64,000 nt of DNA. It comes from Rhodocollybia butyracea. Lineage: Eukaryota; Basidiomycota; Agaricomycetes; Agaricales; Omphalotaceae. A model generated the notes under the pieces. It was given only the letters and a program-made list of their open reading frames with translations. It had not been told where the DNA came from and searched no databases. The stretch covers positions 61,720 to 125,719 of the forward strand of contig JADNRY010000187.1 in NCBI GenBank assembly GCA_015501585.1, given 5' to 3'. The position numbers were made by a program, and so were the translations under genes. Position 1 is the stretch's first letter. Each line of letters begins with the position of its first letter. Of this stretch, positions 38,221 through 49,102 are shown piece after piece.

Positions 38221-39463
38221 TTAAGTTACAGTGACAATCTCACCTCTCCCATCCTTCAAAATTACAAGCTCACATTCAATTTTCTCTCCGGTATCCAAAC
38301 AAATCACATCCGTAGGATCAACAGAAGTCAACCTAATCTGTCTGCGTTCAAAGAACGAACGTCCTAAAACAACATCGAAATGGGGTTCCTCTGAAAGATA
38401 CACCGTCATCATTGTCGGTTTAGGGCCTTTGCTATCGCCTTTGTGTTTGGATTTCGTCGTGGTAGAGTCACTGTGACTCGCCACAGACGCAGGTGGGGCG
38501 TCGGGAAGCTGACTAGGGACCGTGGAAGGTGTAAGCGTTATCGGCCAGGTTCCAAGATGAACGAGTCCCGTGTACCCGTAGTGTCCAGGCGCAGTATCAG
38601 CAGGAATGAACCCGTTCTCTAAAGCGAATTTTCGGGAGATGTAGACGTGTCGATAGCCAGCTTTAAGGAGCATACGGACTTTCAGAAAACAAGTTAGCGG
38701 AGGATTATCACTACTTGCAAGTAAATCATACGTACCGTTTTGAACAGGCCCGATGCTACCCATCACAGTCCGTACCCCATTCTCACTGTGAAATTTGTTG
38801 AACTTCTGCTTGAAACTGGTTTCTTCCTCAAGGCGTTCATCCCCTTTAACATTTTTATCACCTTTCTTCTTTCCCTTTCGAATTGTGCTTGCGTTGTTCG
38901 ACTTGGTTGGCTTATGAGGATGTGCGGAGGAATGATTTACTTGACGCGATGGGTGGAAGATGTAATAAGAAGCATTCTGATACTCAGGCGGAACAGGTAG
39001 GGGCTGGTTGGGATCGTGTAGGTATAATGTTGGACTACGAGGAACTGCCGCAGTAGTCACTGATGTCGACGACACTCCAGAAGAAAGCTCAGCAGGATCA
39101 TGTTCTACTGGAGAAGTTGACGGTCGTTGACGCCATACAAAGATTGTATAGTCGGATTCTAGACTTAAGAATCAAGTTTGGCTCGTCCGGACTTTATGTG
39201 GATGGCTATTTACCATCTTCTAAATCCCAGATAGAATCATTAAATTCGTACTTTAGCCAGCCAGGCCCGACCCGCTCGCCGTGGTAGCTATGATGAACTT
39301 TTCGAGTTAGTTTGTCAAACAAAGACTGCAACGACTCTTGTGTTACTGTGTAGTTTGTTAGTGGCGAGGCAACAGCACGCCTTTGAAAGACTTACACGAA
39401 TGGAGGATCACAAACGAAGAATTTGGGGTATGTACGTCCATATGTACGCTTGGCGCAGACATA
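38221..39463 (-). CDS. Conserved basidiomycete protein: small N-terminal domain plus retropepsin-like region
   Basis: I recognise no named family. A four-exon model (39463-39398, 39334-39214, 39158-38736, 38678-38221) gives about 355 residues; the second-exon acceptor is ambiguous. The N-terminal 70 residues (HSYHGERVGPGWLKYEF, DSIWDLEDESDYTIFVWRQ) alternate strands and helix like a ubiquitin/PB1-type fold. A linker with TLYLHDPNQPLPVPPEYQN and a Lys-rich tract follows. The last 150 residues (MLLKAGYRHVYISRKFALENG, VYLSEEPHFDVVLGRSFFER, DVICLDTGEKIECELVILKD) have the flavour of a retropepsin-like aspartic fold, but no clear D-T/S-G catalytic triplet is present (DTG in LDTGEK is near the end). 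Fold guesses are inference. Stop lies 53 bp from the GPI14 stop (convergent). Confidence 0.78.
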
Positions 39464-39643
39464 ATAGCGTGAAAGAAAGACAGTTACTCAATTTAGGCGC
39501 CTAGGAACATGCCATTGCGTGCATTAAATATACGACTTGTACGAATTCCGAAACAGAGATAGAAGCATACATATACACCAAGTATTATGCTCTCAGAAAG
39601 CATGGCAAAGAAAATACGATAAAAAATGTACAAGGACCAATGA

Positions 39644-40695
39644 CTATTTCGGAACGTTGTCTCGTGCTTGCTGCTTGATCTTCTTTCTGGAACCAGACAA
39701 TGTGAGCTTGGTATGTTAGGTTTCTGATTGTACTCACTCGTATGCAACCTTGTCGTTTCTGTAGAAGAGAGATTGAGCAAGTTGGATTTAGTGCGCTCTA
39801 GGTACACGTACTTGAACATGGTGTATGCGTCGCTCTGAGCGGGATCAAGAACATTAGGGTCATCTAGAAGATCTTGGATACCAAGTAAGATCTGCAATGC
39901 TTTAGCTGGCCATCCATACCCTTTTGAAAGAATTAGACCAAACCTGCTTGATAGTGATTGCCGGTTTCCAGGACTTTTCTTCATCGAGAATTGATAGACA
40001 AACAGTTCCAGATGGATACACGTTTGGATGAAACAGTGGTGGAGTGAATTTGCCTGAGTACTCGACGTGAGGATATATGTGAGTTCAATCGTCACATGCC
40101 TTACATTTAGGAGGTTTCGACGGGTAGTCTAACCAGACGTGAGCATTTGCAAGGAGCAGAGGAAAGTATAGGAGACACACCTTCAGGGAATATCATAGAT
40201 AGCTTGTATAATCCGCCGTCCCAAGCGGTCTGCAAAAATATCATTCAAAGTCAGTAAAGAAACGACGTAGATTAAACCAACAAGCCATGGTTGAAAGCGT
40301 CACGGAGTTTGTCGGGAGTGACAGTTCTGGCAGTGTGGTATAAGAATGAGGCAAATCGAAAACACCGCACGTACACCTGTCTTTCCGGGGATCCCAACCT
40401 CCCATTCCATGAGGTTCATTGAACCATCGGGGTTCTTAGCGGGTTTGGCGAAAAATCCCTAGAGGTAATAGTCAGATAACAGTCGGAAGACGGAGCGAGA
40501 TATGAGTCTATGTCGTCTGTAGAGATCTGACGCGCTACAACACAGTTTTCGATACAAAAAGGTCGCGTTTTCTTTTCGACCTTTCTACTATACGTGACCT
40601 CTGAGGATTAGGATGGAAAGGGAACCTACAAATGGATGATCTTTTCTCCATTGCTTTCGCTCTTCAGCCAGACGAGGCCTACAGATTCCGGACAT
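39644..40695 (-). CDS. UBC9: SUMO-conjugating enzyme Ubc9
   Basis: E2 enzyme that transfers SUMO to targets. There are 158 residues in eight exons (40695-40630, 40458-40375, 40229-40181, 40128-40105, 40053-39944, 39891-39812, 39758-39738, 39686-39644). Landmarks: [79 protein letters not shown] with the catalytic cysteine in TVCLS, and [13 protein letters not shown]. The C-terminus is [13 protein letters not shown]. Intron 2 (40230-40374, 145 nt) is unusually long and holds a cassette-like segment flanked by splice signals. Family identity and length are unambiguous. Confidence 0.97.
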
Positions 40696-40935
40696 GCTAG
40701 ATGATTGTTGTAGAAGAAAGAAGAAACGCCTCCTCAATTATGATCTTAGTCAGCATGGTCACATGAACAGACGCGCGAAGAAATTTTTTGAACGATTTCT
40801 TGAAGTATTTTCTTGAGTATTTTAGAGACTAGGAAAGAAAGGAAAGAATGCGAACAAACTCAGAGCGGCACAGATGACAAGGAAAGATGGTCATTGTTAT
40901 GTATCGAAGATATTACCCGAGGCTACATACGAAAA

Positions 40936-41475
40936 CTAGATGAGCAGTTTCTCGATGGCCAACTTAACCGTGTTGATTTGGGTAGAAAGCTCTCTCGAGT
41001 CTCCTGTGGTAATGCTCACAGCGATAACAGGTCGCGAAACATTGCATGCACGCCCTAGAGCAGCTTTTGAAGGAAGAAATACGTAGGGAACGTTCTGAAG
41101 GAAAGAAAGTGAGTTTATTGACGACAAAAGGCATAGTTGAACATGCCTTTTCTTCGCAGAGAAGAGGAAGGTGAAGTAAAATTTCGAGAGGCTCAGTGTC
41201 AGCGGTCAGGATGATGAATTCAGCGACCCCACGGTTAAGAGTCTTTGTAGCTGCAGATTATTTTCAATTCCTGAACAAATATGTAAAAAGATCACAACGC
41301 ACCTTCGTTAGCTCCCTTTTTCAGCTGCTTGAACTGCGCCGCTTGTTGTGTAAGGTCAAGGATCTAGGTAAAAACACTTGTGAATTGCAATCAGATATGC
41401 TTCCCTCATGTACACACCGTGTTCGTCAAATCAGAGTCGGCGAGGGGAAAAGCTTTTCCTCGATCTTCGGCCATT
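40936..41475 (-). CDS. SNU13: U4/U6 snRNP and C/D snoRNP protein Snu13
   Basis: Binds the kink-turn of U4 snRNA and box C/D snoRNAs. There are 126 residues in four exons (41475-41419, 41363-41303, 41250-41147, 41094-40936). Landmarks: [38 protein letters not shown] (the K-turn-binding loop), [20 protein letters not shown] and [22 protein letters not shown]. The C-terminus is IEKLLI. The L7Ae/Nhp2 relatives differ, so Snu13 is the best assignment. Intron 3 (41095-41146) has a GC donor (GCATGT). Divergent from the mS38 gene with about 200 bp between starts. Confidence 0.97.
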
Positions 41476-41671
41476 ATAATGTAGAATAGAGCTGTTGAAA
41501 GACCTCACGTATAGATGATCCTTGGTCGTGAACAGAAGTTGTGAAAATAGACGCTCAATTTTCAAGACAACGGCGCTTAGTGTGGTCAATGCCGACTGAC
41601 ATAATTTTCGGCATTTTGCCTGTTTTTGGCTTGCTTCATCTCCAGCGGGCTGTAGCCTGCTCCATACCTTG

Positions 41672-42453
41672 ATGACCTCTTGGACTCGCATTTTACATTC
41701 TCCTGCAGCTCGCAGAATATCATCTTCTTTCTCCTCGAAGGCCGGAAACGGCAGATATTTCAACTCTGCAAAACCATTATCTGCCCCAGCTGCACCCAAG
41801 AAATCCACTACTGTCGACTCCGATTCCGGCAGCAATGGTTCTGAAAAACAAGCTGTAACAGCTGCAGATGGCTCTGCCGCTGTTTCTTCGTCTAGTCGGC
41901 GAGAAATTCTGACGCGTCCGGCCGTTGCGGAATTTGTACCGTCTACTCACCCAGTCGTCGGTGACAAAGACTTCAAGCTTCACCAATTTTTCTCTTTACA
42001 CCGACCTCTTCTTTTGCTGTCGAATCCGCCGTCTATTCTATACTCTTCGCCGCCAACGAACATATTTTCTTTGTCTTCGCCGCCTCCTCCCTCTGCTTTG
42101 CCTCATGAAGCCTCGCCCGAGGCTGCGGCAGTTAGTGATGCTGAGGCTGCGCGGACGCTCGCCAGAGCAATAGCTCTTAATCGTGCTGGCGCTACTTGCG
42201 TGTGGGAAGATACGCTCAAATGGGTAGGATTAGATGTGAATTTAGAACCAGAAAGGGCGGGGCTACAAGAACGTTTGGATAAAGAGCTTCAGGATGTGAA
42301 GATGGACAGCGTCAGGAGGAAGAGACGAAAGAAGATGAAGAAGCACAAGTGAGTTCCAATTTTTTCAGTACTTTTTATTTATTTTACCAATGATGTGCTT
42401 CTTTTAGACTGAAGAAGAGAAGAAGAGTAAGCGCTAATGCTCCCTTTAATTAA
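41672..42453 (+). CDS. COX24: Mitochondrial small-subunit protein mS38 (Cox24-like)
   Basis: Needed for mitochondrial translation and COX1 expression in yeast. There are 240 residues in two exons (41672-42348, 42408-42453). The N-terminus MTSWTRILHSPAARRISSSF is basic and hydroxylated, as expected of a presequence. The middle is Ala/Ser/Pro-rich and poorly conserved. The family signature is at the very end and spans the intron: SVRRKRRKKMKKHK joined to LKKRRRVSAN. Only this short basic motif is conserved across mS38/AURKAIP1 proteins, so the assignment rests on it and on the presequence. Confidence 0.87.
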
Positions 42454-42762
42454 GCTTTCTTTCTCACCACAGCTTATAGCTCACTCGTGCATCGCGAATA
42501 AAAACGCGGTGATGCATTCCTAGCTACGAACAATTTGACTTTATCTACTCTACAGCACTCTATAGCCTTCTATCCCATGTAGACGAGCGTTCTGCTGTTA
42601 TCTTATCAAATAATTCACCCCGTTCCACAAAGTTGTTTGCGTCTTCTGATCAAACTTACAGCCGGTTAACATGAGGCTTGTTCTCATTTTGGGCGTTTAT
42701 GCCATTGTGGGCACCTTGTTTGATAAAAGAATAACCCAACCTTGTTCTGCTAACCCTCTCAC
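42454..42762. other. Intergenic region
   Basis: About 310 bp with no recognised gene, RNA or repeat. Confidence 0.5.
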
Positions 42763-43415
42763 ATGTCTACCTTTGACGCAATCTTTTATGCTCCAGAAAC
42801 AAAAACGCCACTTTTTCATCGTCCAGAAGCACCAGGTCCTCGTACGCAGTCTGAATCATCTACCCAGCGCTATCAGCGCTACCAGCTAGGATCGAGAGAC
42901 CTTCAGGAAGCACATAAGGATGTATCTGGGCATGCTACCGCTTCTCGCGAGTTGGAACGTGTTGAGCCACTGCAAGGACAATCCAACTCGAAGGACCAAC
43001 AAGGCTCGCCTTTTACTCTAGGCCGACCGTCTGTTTCGTTCACAAACCAGGCGATTCCATATCGCTTTCGAGATGAACCAACGTCACATTCAGTACTCCG
43101 ACTGGAAGGAGGTCATTTTCATCGTGGCCGTGCGCTCAGTGGCGTTTTGCCAATGTTGCGCCATAATGTCACTGATTCCAGACCATTCAACACGTCTGGA
43201 GGTCATCAGCGAACTGCTTCTTATGTTGAAGGGGATGAGGGTGAAGATAGTGAAGACGAGTTTATAGTTCAAGATATACGTCGACTGAGTAAGTTTTGCA
43301 TGTGTTATTTTCGGTTTATTGACGTTCTTGAATTGGAGGTTCGGGCATGGCAAACTTTGTTCTCGAGGAAGACGAGGACTTCGAGGAGGCACAAAAAAAT
43401 AAAGAGCAGGATTAA
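42763..43415 (+). CDS. Hypothetical protein, 3' structure unresolved
   Basis: No family recognised. A two-exon model (42763-43288, 43339-43415) gives 200 residues starting MSTFDAIFYAPETK, with a Gln/Ser/Arg-rich body, an acidic stretch (EGDEGEDSEDEF) and an end like MANFVLEEDEDFEEAQ. The gene probably continues: from about 43530 to 43892 there are protein-like segments in shifting frames (MYNTTVAQPPQRHIPL; LSKFSGLVDSALIPQST; SSSILTSLSTFLMLGWLASQ, a probable membrane helix; LAEGRQDMKSILAIM). Joining them needs a frameshift, perhaps in the A7 run near 43393-43399. It may be a membrane protein whose model cannot be closed here. Confidence 0.45.
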
Positions 43416-44192
43416 TCTAGGATTTGTACCAGGCTTTGCAGATAGGGTCTCCAAAGATCAATTGTCCATATTATTTGTAAACTTGTTACTCGCGACTTAC
43501 TATGTGATGTGTTCGTGTTCAGGACACAATGTATAATACTACTGTCGCACAACCCCCGCAGCGCCACATACCTCTATAATTCCCGCACCACATTCCTCTC
43601 CAAGTTCAGTGGTCTTGTTGATAGTGCCCTCATCCCTCAATCAACGCCGCTACCTGTACCTTCTGTCTCTTCGTTATTGTCGATCGACTGAGATAACGAA
43701 CAAACATACAATCATCTTCAATACTCACAAGCTTGTCAACCTTCTTAATGCTTGGATGGTTGGCATCGCAGGGACAGACACGGCTCATTGAATCAATTCA
43801 GTTGACGACTTTCCGACGAGACGATGCTACAAATCTGGCTGAGGGACGTCAAGATATGAAGTCTATCCTTGCTATCATGATAAGTAGCTGGTAAGTATAC
43901 ACGATAGTTGTTGATGGGGCAACGGCGAGTGGGGTGGAGCCAGCTCAAAGTTCTGAAGTTTTCGGTGCGATTCCGTGCTTGATTTATATTTCTGTCGTGC
44001 GCTGAAGCGGTTGGCTTGTTACTACTCGTTTTTTGAACAGTATTCTTTGCGTGTGTATTGACAAGCCTACAAAATTTTCAAATTATTACAGTGTACTTCA
44101 TTGTTCTTGATTCATGGTGTTCCGGGTCCTTTATACTTATACTTCAGTCCTTCTCGTTCATACTTCATGTCCATTGAGAGGATCCCTCACCT
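43416..44192. other. Region with protein-like fragments, no closed gene
   Basis: Coding-like fragments continue the preceding gene to about 43892 in more than one frame. From 43900 to 44192, before the Ecm14 stop, nothing is recognised. Confidence 0.4.
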
Positions 44193-46056
44193 TTAGTATC
44201 CCTGGATAAAGTTCGCCAGGTATTGAACCATCGCTGCCGTTTCTTCTCCTACGGGACGTATCCATTCCGCAGGGAGGGAAAAGCCGTACTGTAGGAGATA
44301 TTAGTTACAGGTAAAAAGACAGATAGCGTATGACGGGTAGATGCAGACTGGGCAGTTACACGATTGGAAACATATTTGGTGCGTCAGATACTTACAGTGC
44401 CAGTATCCCTCAGATGAACGGCATAGCTGTACTCGATGCCGCTCTTTTTGTACATCCAGTCAATGACGTTCCCAGGAGCCCTGTTGCATTTGTCAGTAAA
44501 GAACAGGACGAAGGGAATATTGCTCAGGAGATGACTTACTGGTAAAGCTGCTCGCATAACGTCCCCACTCGGACTTTCGTCCCGTGGACACGTCCTAAAG
44601 CTTGCGCTGCGCCTATGGCGGCCTCGAACTGGTTTTCGGACTCACGAGGATAGACAGTACAGGAGTAAGAATATGGCGGCGATACTGGTTACGAAGAAAG
44701 GAGTATTGAAGGCATATTATGGAAAATTAGGGACAGTAACTAGAGAGACTCACGCATCTGCCCGTATGTTCGTAGATCTAAGAAAGCCTTGCGATTGGAC
44801 AATGTGGTGATAAAGTTCGCAATGTTGTTTACTTCCGGCGACTCGAACGCTCGGTGACCAGGATACCAATGGGAGCATGGGTCGACAGGCGTATCGTCCT
44901 TGTTTTGGAGATATTCATCGTCAAAGTTATCGCCACCCCCGGTAGCATGGTCTTTCCATTTATATCCCTGGCGGAGAATAACCATAAGCATAGTACTATG
45001 AAGTTGAACAATAATCAGTTACCCAGTTTCTACCCATGTCCAGCCCAGTACATTTCTCATTCGGACCCATTATTTGTCGGTTCTTGTACCAAAAACGATC
45101 AAACTCCCAGGTGTAGGTGTAGCCATCCGGGTTGGGGTTGGGTATGATGTAGAAGTCCTGTTAGGCGAGTGAGACAGGAAGGTACATAAAGAAAACCTCG
45201 AAATATGCTTACATAGTGGTTTAACAAATGCTCAAGGGATGTTACAAGAGAATGGGCCAAGTATAGAGACGTTGCCGTTGCAACCCACTGTAACAAAAAT
45301 TCAATCAACGATTAGAGCGGAATACTTCTAACAAGTACCTCTCTGGCATGCTGCGCGCCCATTATTACAAAGCTCTGCTTTGCTACATTCGGTTTCAAAT
45401 TCTTGGGTGGACGTTTGGATAATTTAATCCCAAGCATCTCCCTTTCTTCCGCGCTGTGCCCTAGGTGAACGACCTGAACCATTCCTGGGAAGCCTTCTGC
45501 TAGTTCGTAAATAAACATATCGATTTCGTATGAGGGATGATAGTTGGAATGAAACTCGTTTTCGTCTGGCCAGATTGTAGATAAATTCCATTCGGATGAT
45601 ACGCCGAAGGTCGAACTTGATACTTTCCAGGCATCTATATCCCTCGTTGCATTTATTTCCTCTTCCGTGTAGCTTATCTTCTTCAGCTCTTCCGGGAGTT
45701 CCGTTTGAGAAGGAAAGTAGATATCCACATAGTTCGCTGTGATTTGCCAGATATCGAGGTCGTGTGACTGAATTGAGCACAAAGGAGCCAATCATAGTTC
45801 AGTATTTCTTCGAAGAATAAACGTGTTGAGAGCAGGAGCATACCTCGGCAACGCCTACAACGGCACTCAGAGTATCTGGATTGGAAAACCGTCTCAAGGT
45901 TCCTCTTGAGCCACCAAGCAATGAAGCCTCTTCACGATAGCGTGGGTTCGGATTGTCAAGGTTGAAAACTTGCTGATCAGTGTTCTGAGCAATGCTGCGT
46001 AGGAACACAGAAACAAGAGTTAACACAATAGAGAATATCGCAGATATCCAGGCCAT
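44193..46056 (-). CDS. ECM14: Ecm14-like M14 metallocarboxypeptidase, probably inactive
   Basis: Secreted carboxypeptidase-fold protein. There are 463 residues in eight exons (46056-45844, 45767-45339, 45287-45213, 45157-45023, 44967-44754, 44684-44540, 44480-44396, 44288-44193). A signal peptide ([18 protein letters not shown]) precedes a propeptide. The first two zinc ligands are kept (GAQHAREW), and [14 protein letters not shown] and DMGRNWG follow. Compared with active carboxypeptidase A, the third zinc ligand is replaced (LDLRTYGQM where SIHSYSQ has His). The general-base Glu of FELRDTG is His here (YAVHLRDTG). Both changes point to a pseudoenzyme, as is known for the yeast Ecm14 family. 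Residues outside the site are well conserved, arguing for a structural or binding role. Confidence 0.9.
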
Positions 46057-46509
46057 TTTTCTACACCCGATTATGACTGTCAAGACGAAGTGGAGTGGAA
46101 GAACGGACGCCGGTGGAACGGACCGTGACAGTGGAAGAGCATAACGGCTAGTCGCTTTTCAATAAAATAGAATCAATTGAAAAGGAGTTCCGTTAGAGAC
46201 GGGAAGTGTGGGATCATCCGATTGAGCGCTTTCTTTCCAGATAGGCACTTTTTTCTCACGTACGACGTCCTTGTTCGCCTTGTTAAGTGGTGAAGTTCAA
46301 ACGTTAAACTTGATTGACTTTCTCTGACTGGACGCAGCAAAGCTCAAGCGTACTGAGTGTGCGTTATCTCATCGATCCTCCGGAAGGCAAACATAGTGCA
46401 TTCTACGTTTCCAGTAACACGTTCGTTTTATTTTTACTTTGATTTCCTTTTGCAGTGGTCCATGATTCAATGTACAGCAGCAGATTCGGGTTCAAATACC
46501 TGGTCCCTG
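46057..46509. other. Intergenic region
   Basis: About 450 bp between the ECM14 start and ASA1 stop, both on the minus strand. A GGGTTCAAATACC string at 46489-46501 resembles a tRNA T-loop, but no cloverleaf forms around it. Nothing else is recognised. Confidence 0.5.
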
Positions 46510-48083
46510 TCAAGATTTTTCGAAGCTGATCAACTCCCATATCGCCACTCGTTTGTCTTTGCCACCACTCACAAGCCACCTGCCCCGCTTTAGTTTTTCT
46601 TCATTATCAAGGTCGTCATCTAGGTCTTGGCTGGAACCTGCGTGAAAGGAGGTAGCGAAACTTAACGCTTGACATCCCTCCTTGTGATATCGGAGAGATC
46701 CAAGAGGTTTAAAGTTTTTCGTGGAATAAAGACGAATTCTAAGAAAAGGCGGTTGAATCAAAATCAGAAAGATGCGTGACGCGAAAATTACGGAGATTCA
46801 CTGACTTTCCATCCCATCCTCCTACGGCGCATATACGCCCATCGTCGCGGATGGCGACACAGCCGTTTCCTGGATGTTTTGTGCGATGGACGACGCAACC
46901 ATCTTGCGTGGAAGCCTAGATAGAGTAGACAATCAGATTCACCTCTAGAAAGGAAATAGATTCGTCCTCGCCGTCAAGTCATATCGCCCAATTAGATGAT
47001 CTGCTGAAACCGTTAACGCAAGCTGGTTGTTAGACGAGACATTCATCGCCATAACTAGGAACGCTGTAATCTTTCGTCTCGAAAATAAACTGACAAAAAC
47101 GTACTGGCCTCTTGATGTAACTTCACCTGCCAAATAACTTCCCATCCTTTCCCCTCGACCGAGGTCGGCTTTTCAGAATTGGCATATTGTCTCAAGGTTA
47201 CGGTTCCGCTCTCATATGCTATGAGTATCCGTAGCTTCGGGCTAGATGTGGACAATTCTGATGACGATGAAGTCGTCTCGAATACATGCAATGACATTAT
47301 TATACCTACCAGAGGTTAGAGCAATGCATCGGTTTAGAGAAGATATAGATACCAGTGGGATTTTCTCCACCTCTTCCGTCGGCTGAAAATGTTGATGCTT
47401 TGTTACGTTTTCCTATGGCGGCATGTAATCTTTTGCACGAAGGTATTTGCCAGATATCCGCCTAAATGACGATAAAAAGTCAGACACCTCTTGGTCACTT
47501 GTCTATAGCAGAACTCACTTCCGACGATTCAACCAAGTTTGGTAACGCGATGAGCGCAGGGCATGCTTGTGACAAAGTTGCTTCAGATGTACTTGTAGAT
47601 GGAAGGCTATCTGGTAAAAGTGCAGATCCAATTGTCGAAGTCGCCAGCAGCGAAAATCGGCAATAGTTCAAAGCATTCACATCCATCGAGAATTTTAGAG
47701 TTGGAGGCTGAAGGCCGGATAGAGCAGCTGAGCCGCCGATACCAGACGTTATCGATGATTCATCCGGTCGGTTCCAAACATGAAGTTTGTTGTCTCTACC
47801 GTGTCTATTAGGTGCAAAGTGAAAAAGGGGTTCTATGAAAGTAATATTTTGGACTAACGGACGTGATTAATTGATTACCCCATTCTTCTATCCCTAGTAA
47901 ACCGTCTTGGTGGGCTTTCCAGGACGCGATGGCGCGCAAAGTCCGAGTTAAAGTTATTACAGCGTGACCTGACGCGTCGCCGGAATATACGCGTTCATTA
48001 TCATCGGAGACAAACAAAGCACCAACAGAAGATGTATGGAATCGTAGAAGATGTGTTGGAGTAGGAGCCATAGGAGCGGACAT
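46510..48083 (-). CDS. ASA1: WD40 protein Asa1 (ASTRA complex)
   Basis: Putative subunit of the ASTRA chromatin/PIKK-assembly complex. There are 415 residues in seven exons (48083-47863, 47804-47519, 47461-47353, 47305-47105, 47063-46972, 46915-46806, 46738-46510). WD-type repeats are visible: HLLRFHTSSVGALFVSDDNE, YSGDASGHAVITL, ITHGRDNKLHVWNRPDE (the family's diagnostic HGRDN block), CVAIRDDGRICAVGGWDGKI, LGSLRYHKEGCQALSFA and WLVSGGKDKRVAIWEL at the C-terminus. The intron 46916-46971 needs a GC donor (GCGAGG) to avoid a stop and keep frame. The stop-to-start distance to GMF upstream is 174 bp, on the same strand. Confidence 0.92.
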
Positions 48084-48257
48084 GATAGTAAGAGAAAACA
48101 ATTATAGGTCACGCGATCAAGGAACGTGTTTCAAGGTTCAATGGTTGAACTTGAATTCAACTTGGTTCTCAGTCCTGCCAGAACTACAGATATACGATCT
48201 AAAGCAATAACCCCAGATATCATTCCTACCCCTGACCGGTCTGACCTCTTTCTCCGA

Positions 48258-48894
48258 TTACTTCCCAAGCAATTTGGTGTTGACTATGTCAGTCGTAAGC
48301 CCCTCTGGCCCATCTCGTATTTCTAGTACTTTGCTGACATCAGCCTAAAAGCCCCGAGATCAGTCTCTGGTATAGCTAGAAGGGCAGGTACTGGTACTTA
48401 CAGTTGATTGAAAGTCTAGCAGCGCGCTAGCGTGAAGTGTGAGCAGCCCGATCTCACTCGAGCTGGGTGCCCAGTTGATCAGTACGAGTGGGAACGATGT
48501 CCTGCCATCGGAGTGAGTGAGGGCGTAGCTTAAACTACGCATAGTTAGTGTGTTGTAAAGCAAGCACAGAATTCCGTTACTCACACGACATAGCGTGGCG
48601 AGTTTTCTGGTAATTCTGGGGACCACAAACCCTGAGCATTTCAAAGATAACGATTCCGAAAGCTCGGATATACCTTCGGCCAACTCCTCGATGCTAATAT
48701 TGTCGAATTGCTCCACCTCCTCCATGATCAGCTTCTGCTTGTTTATCTTGATAACAATCGCTGCGCTGCCTTCGCTTCTGCGGGCAAATCTGAACTTTCT
48801 CAGACTGTCTTTGAGCTCCTTAGGTATATCAACTGTGTGAGACTAGGGTGAATAATTAGAAACCGAGAGATAACACGGTGGAAAGGCCGACCAT
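48258..48894 (-). CDS. GMF1: Glia maturation factor homologue (ADF-H domain)
   Basis: Binds Arp2/3 and promotes actin-branch disassembly. There are 140 residues in five exons (48894-48892, 48842-48674, 48615-48585, 48534-48402, 48344-48258). The first coding exon is just the ATG; joining it to the acceptor at 48843-48844 gives MSHTVDIPKELKDSLRKFRF in phase. Landmarks: MEEVEQFDNISIEELAEELP, ENSPRYVVLSYALTHSDGRT, FPLVLINWAPSSSEIGLLTL, ASALLDFQSTADVSKVLEIR. The length matches the family. Each splice join reproduces conserved residues, so the model is solid despite the 3-nt exon. Confidence 0.95.
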
Positions 48895-49102
48895 GGTGGT
48901 GAATGTTGCTGATTAGTGTTGAATGAGTTGCTGATTAGTGTGCAGTCATTACAAGTTGGTAATGATTACTTCAACGGATATGCCGACGGAGAAAACGGCA
49001 TCAATCATGTTTTTACCAGCCGAATTCGTACACGGTTTAGGCATGAGCTCATCAATTACCCTTATCCAAGAAAGCCTAGCTTAAGCTTGCATTCTTACTC
49101 CC

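Noticed and set aside
39063..39287. Plus-strand open frame of 74 codons
   Set aside because: Antisense to exons of the conserved 38-39 kb protein, which splice in frame and read better.
46485..46505. tRNA T-arm-like string GGGTTCAAATACC
   Set aside because: No matching acceptor, D or anticodon stems could be paired around it.
48126..48326. Plus-strand open frame of 66 codons
   Set aside because: Antisense to the last GMF exon and the GMF-ASA1 gap; the GMF model explains the conservation.
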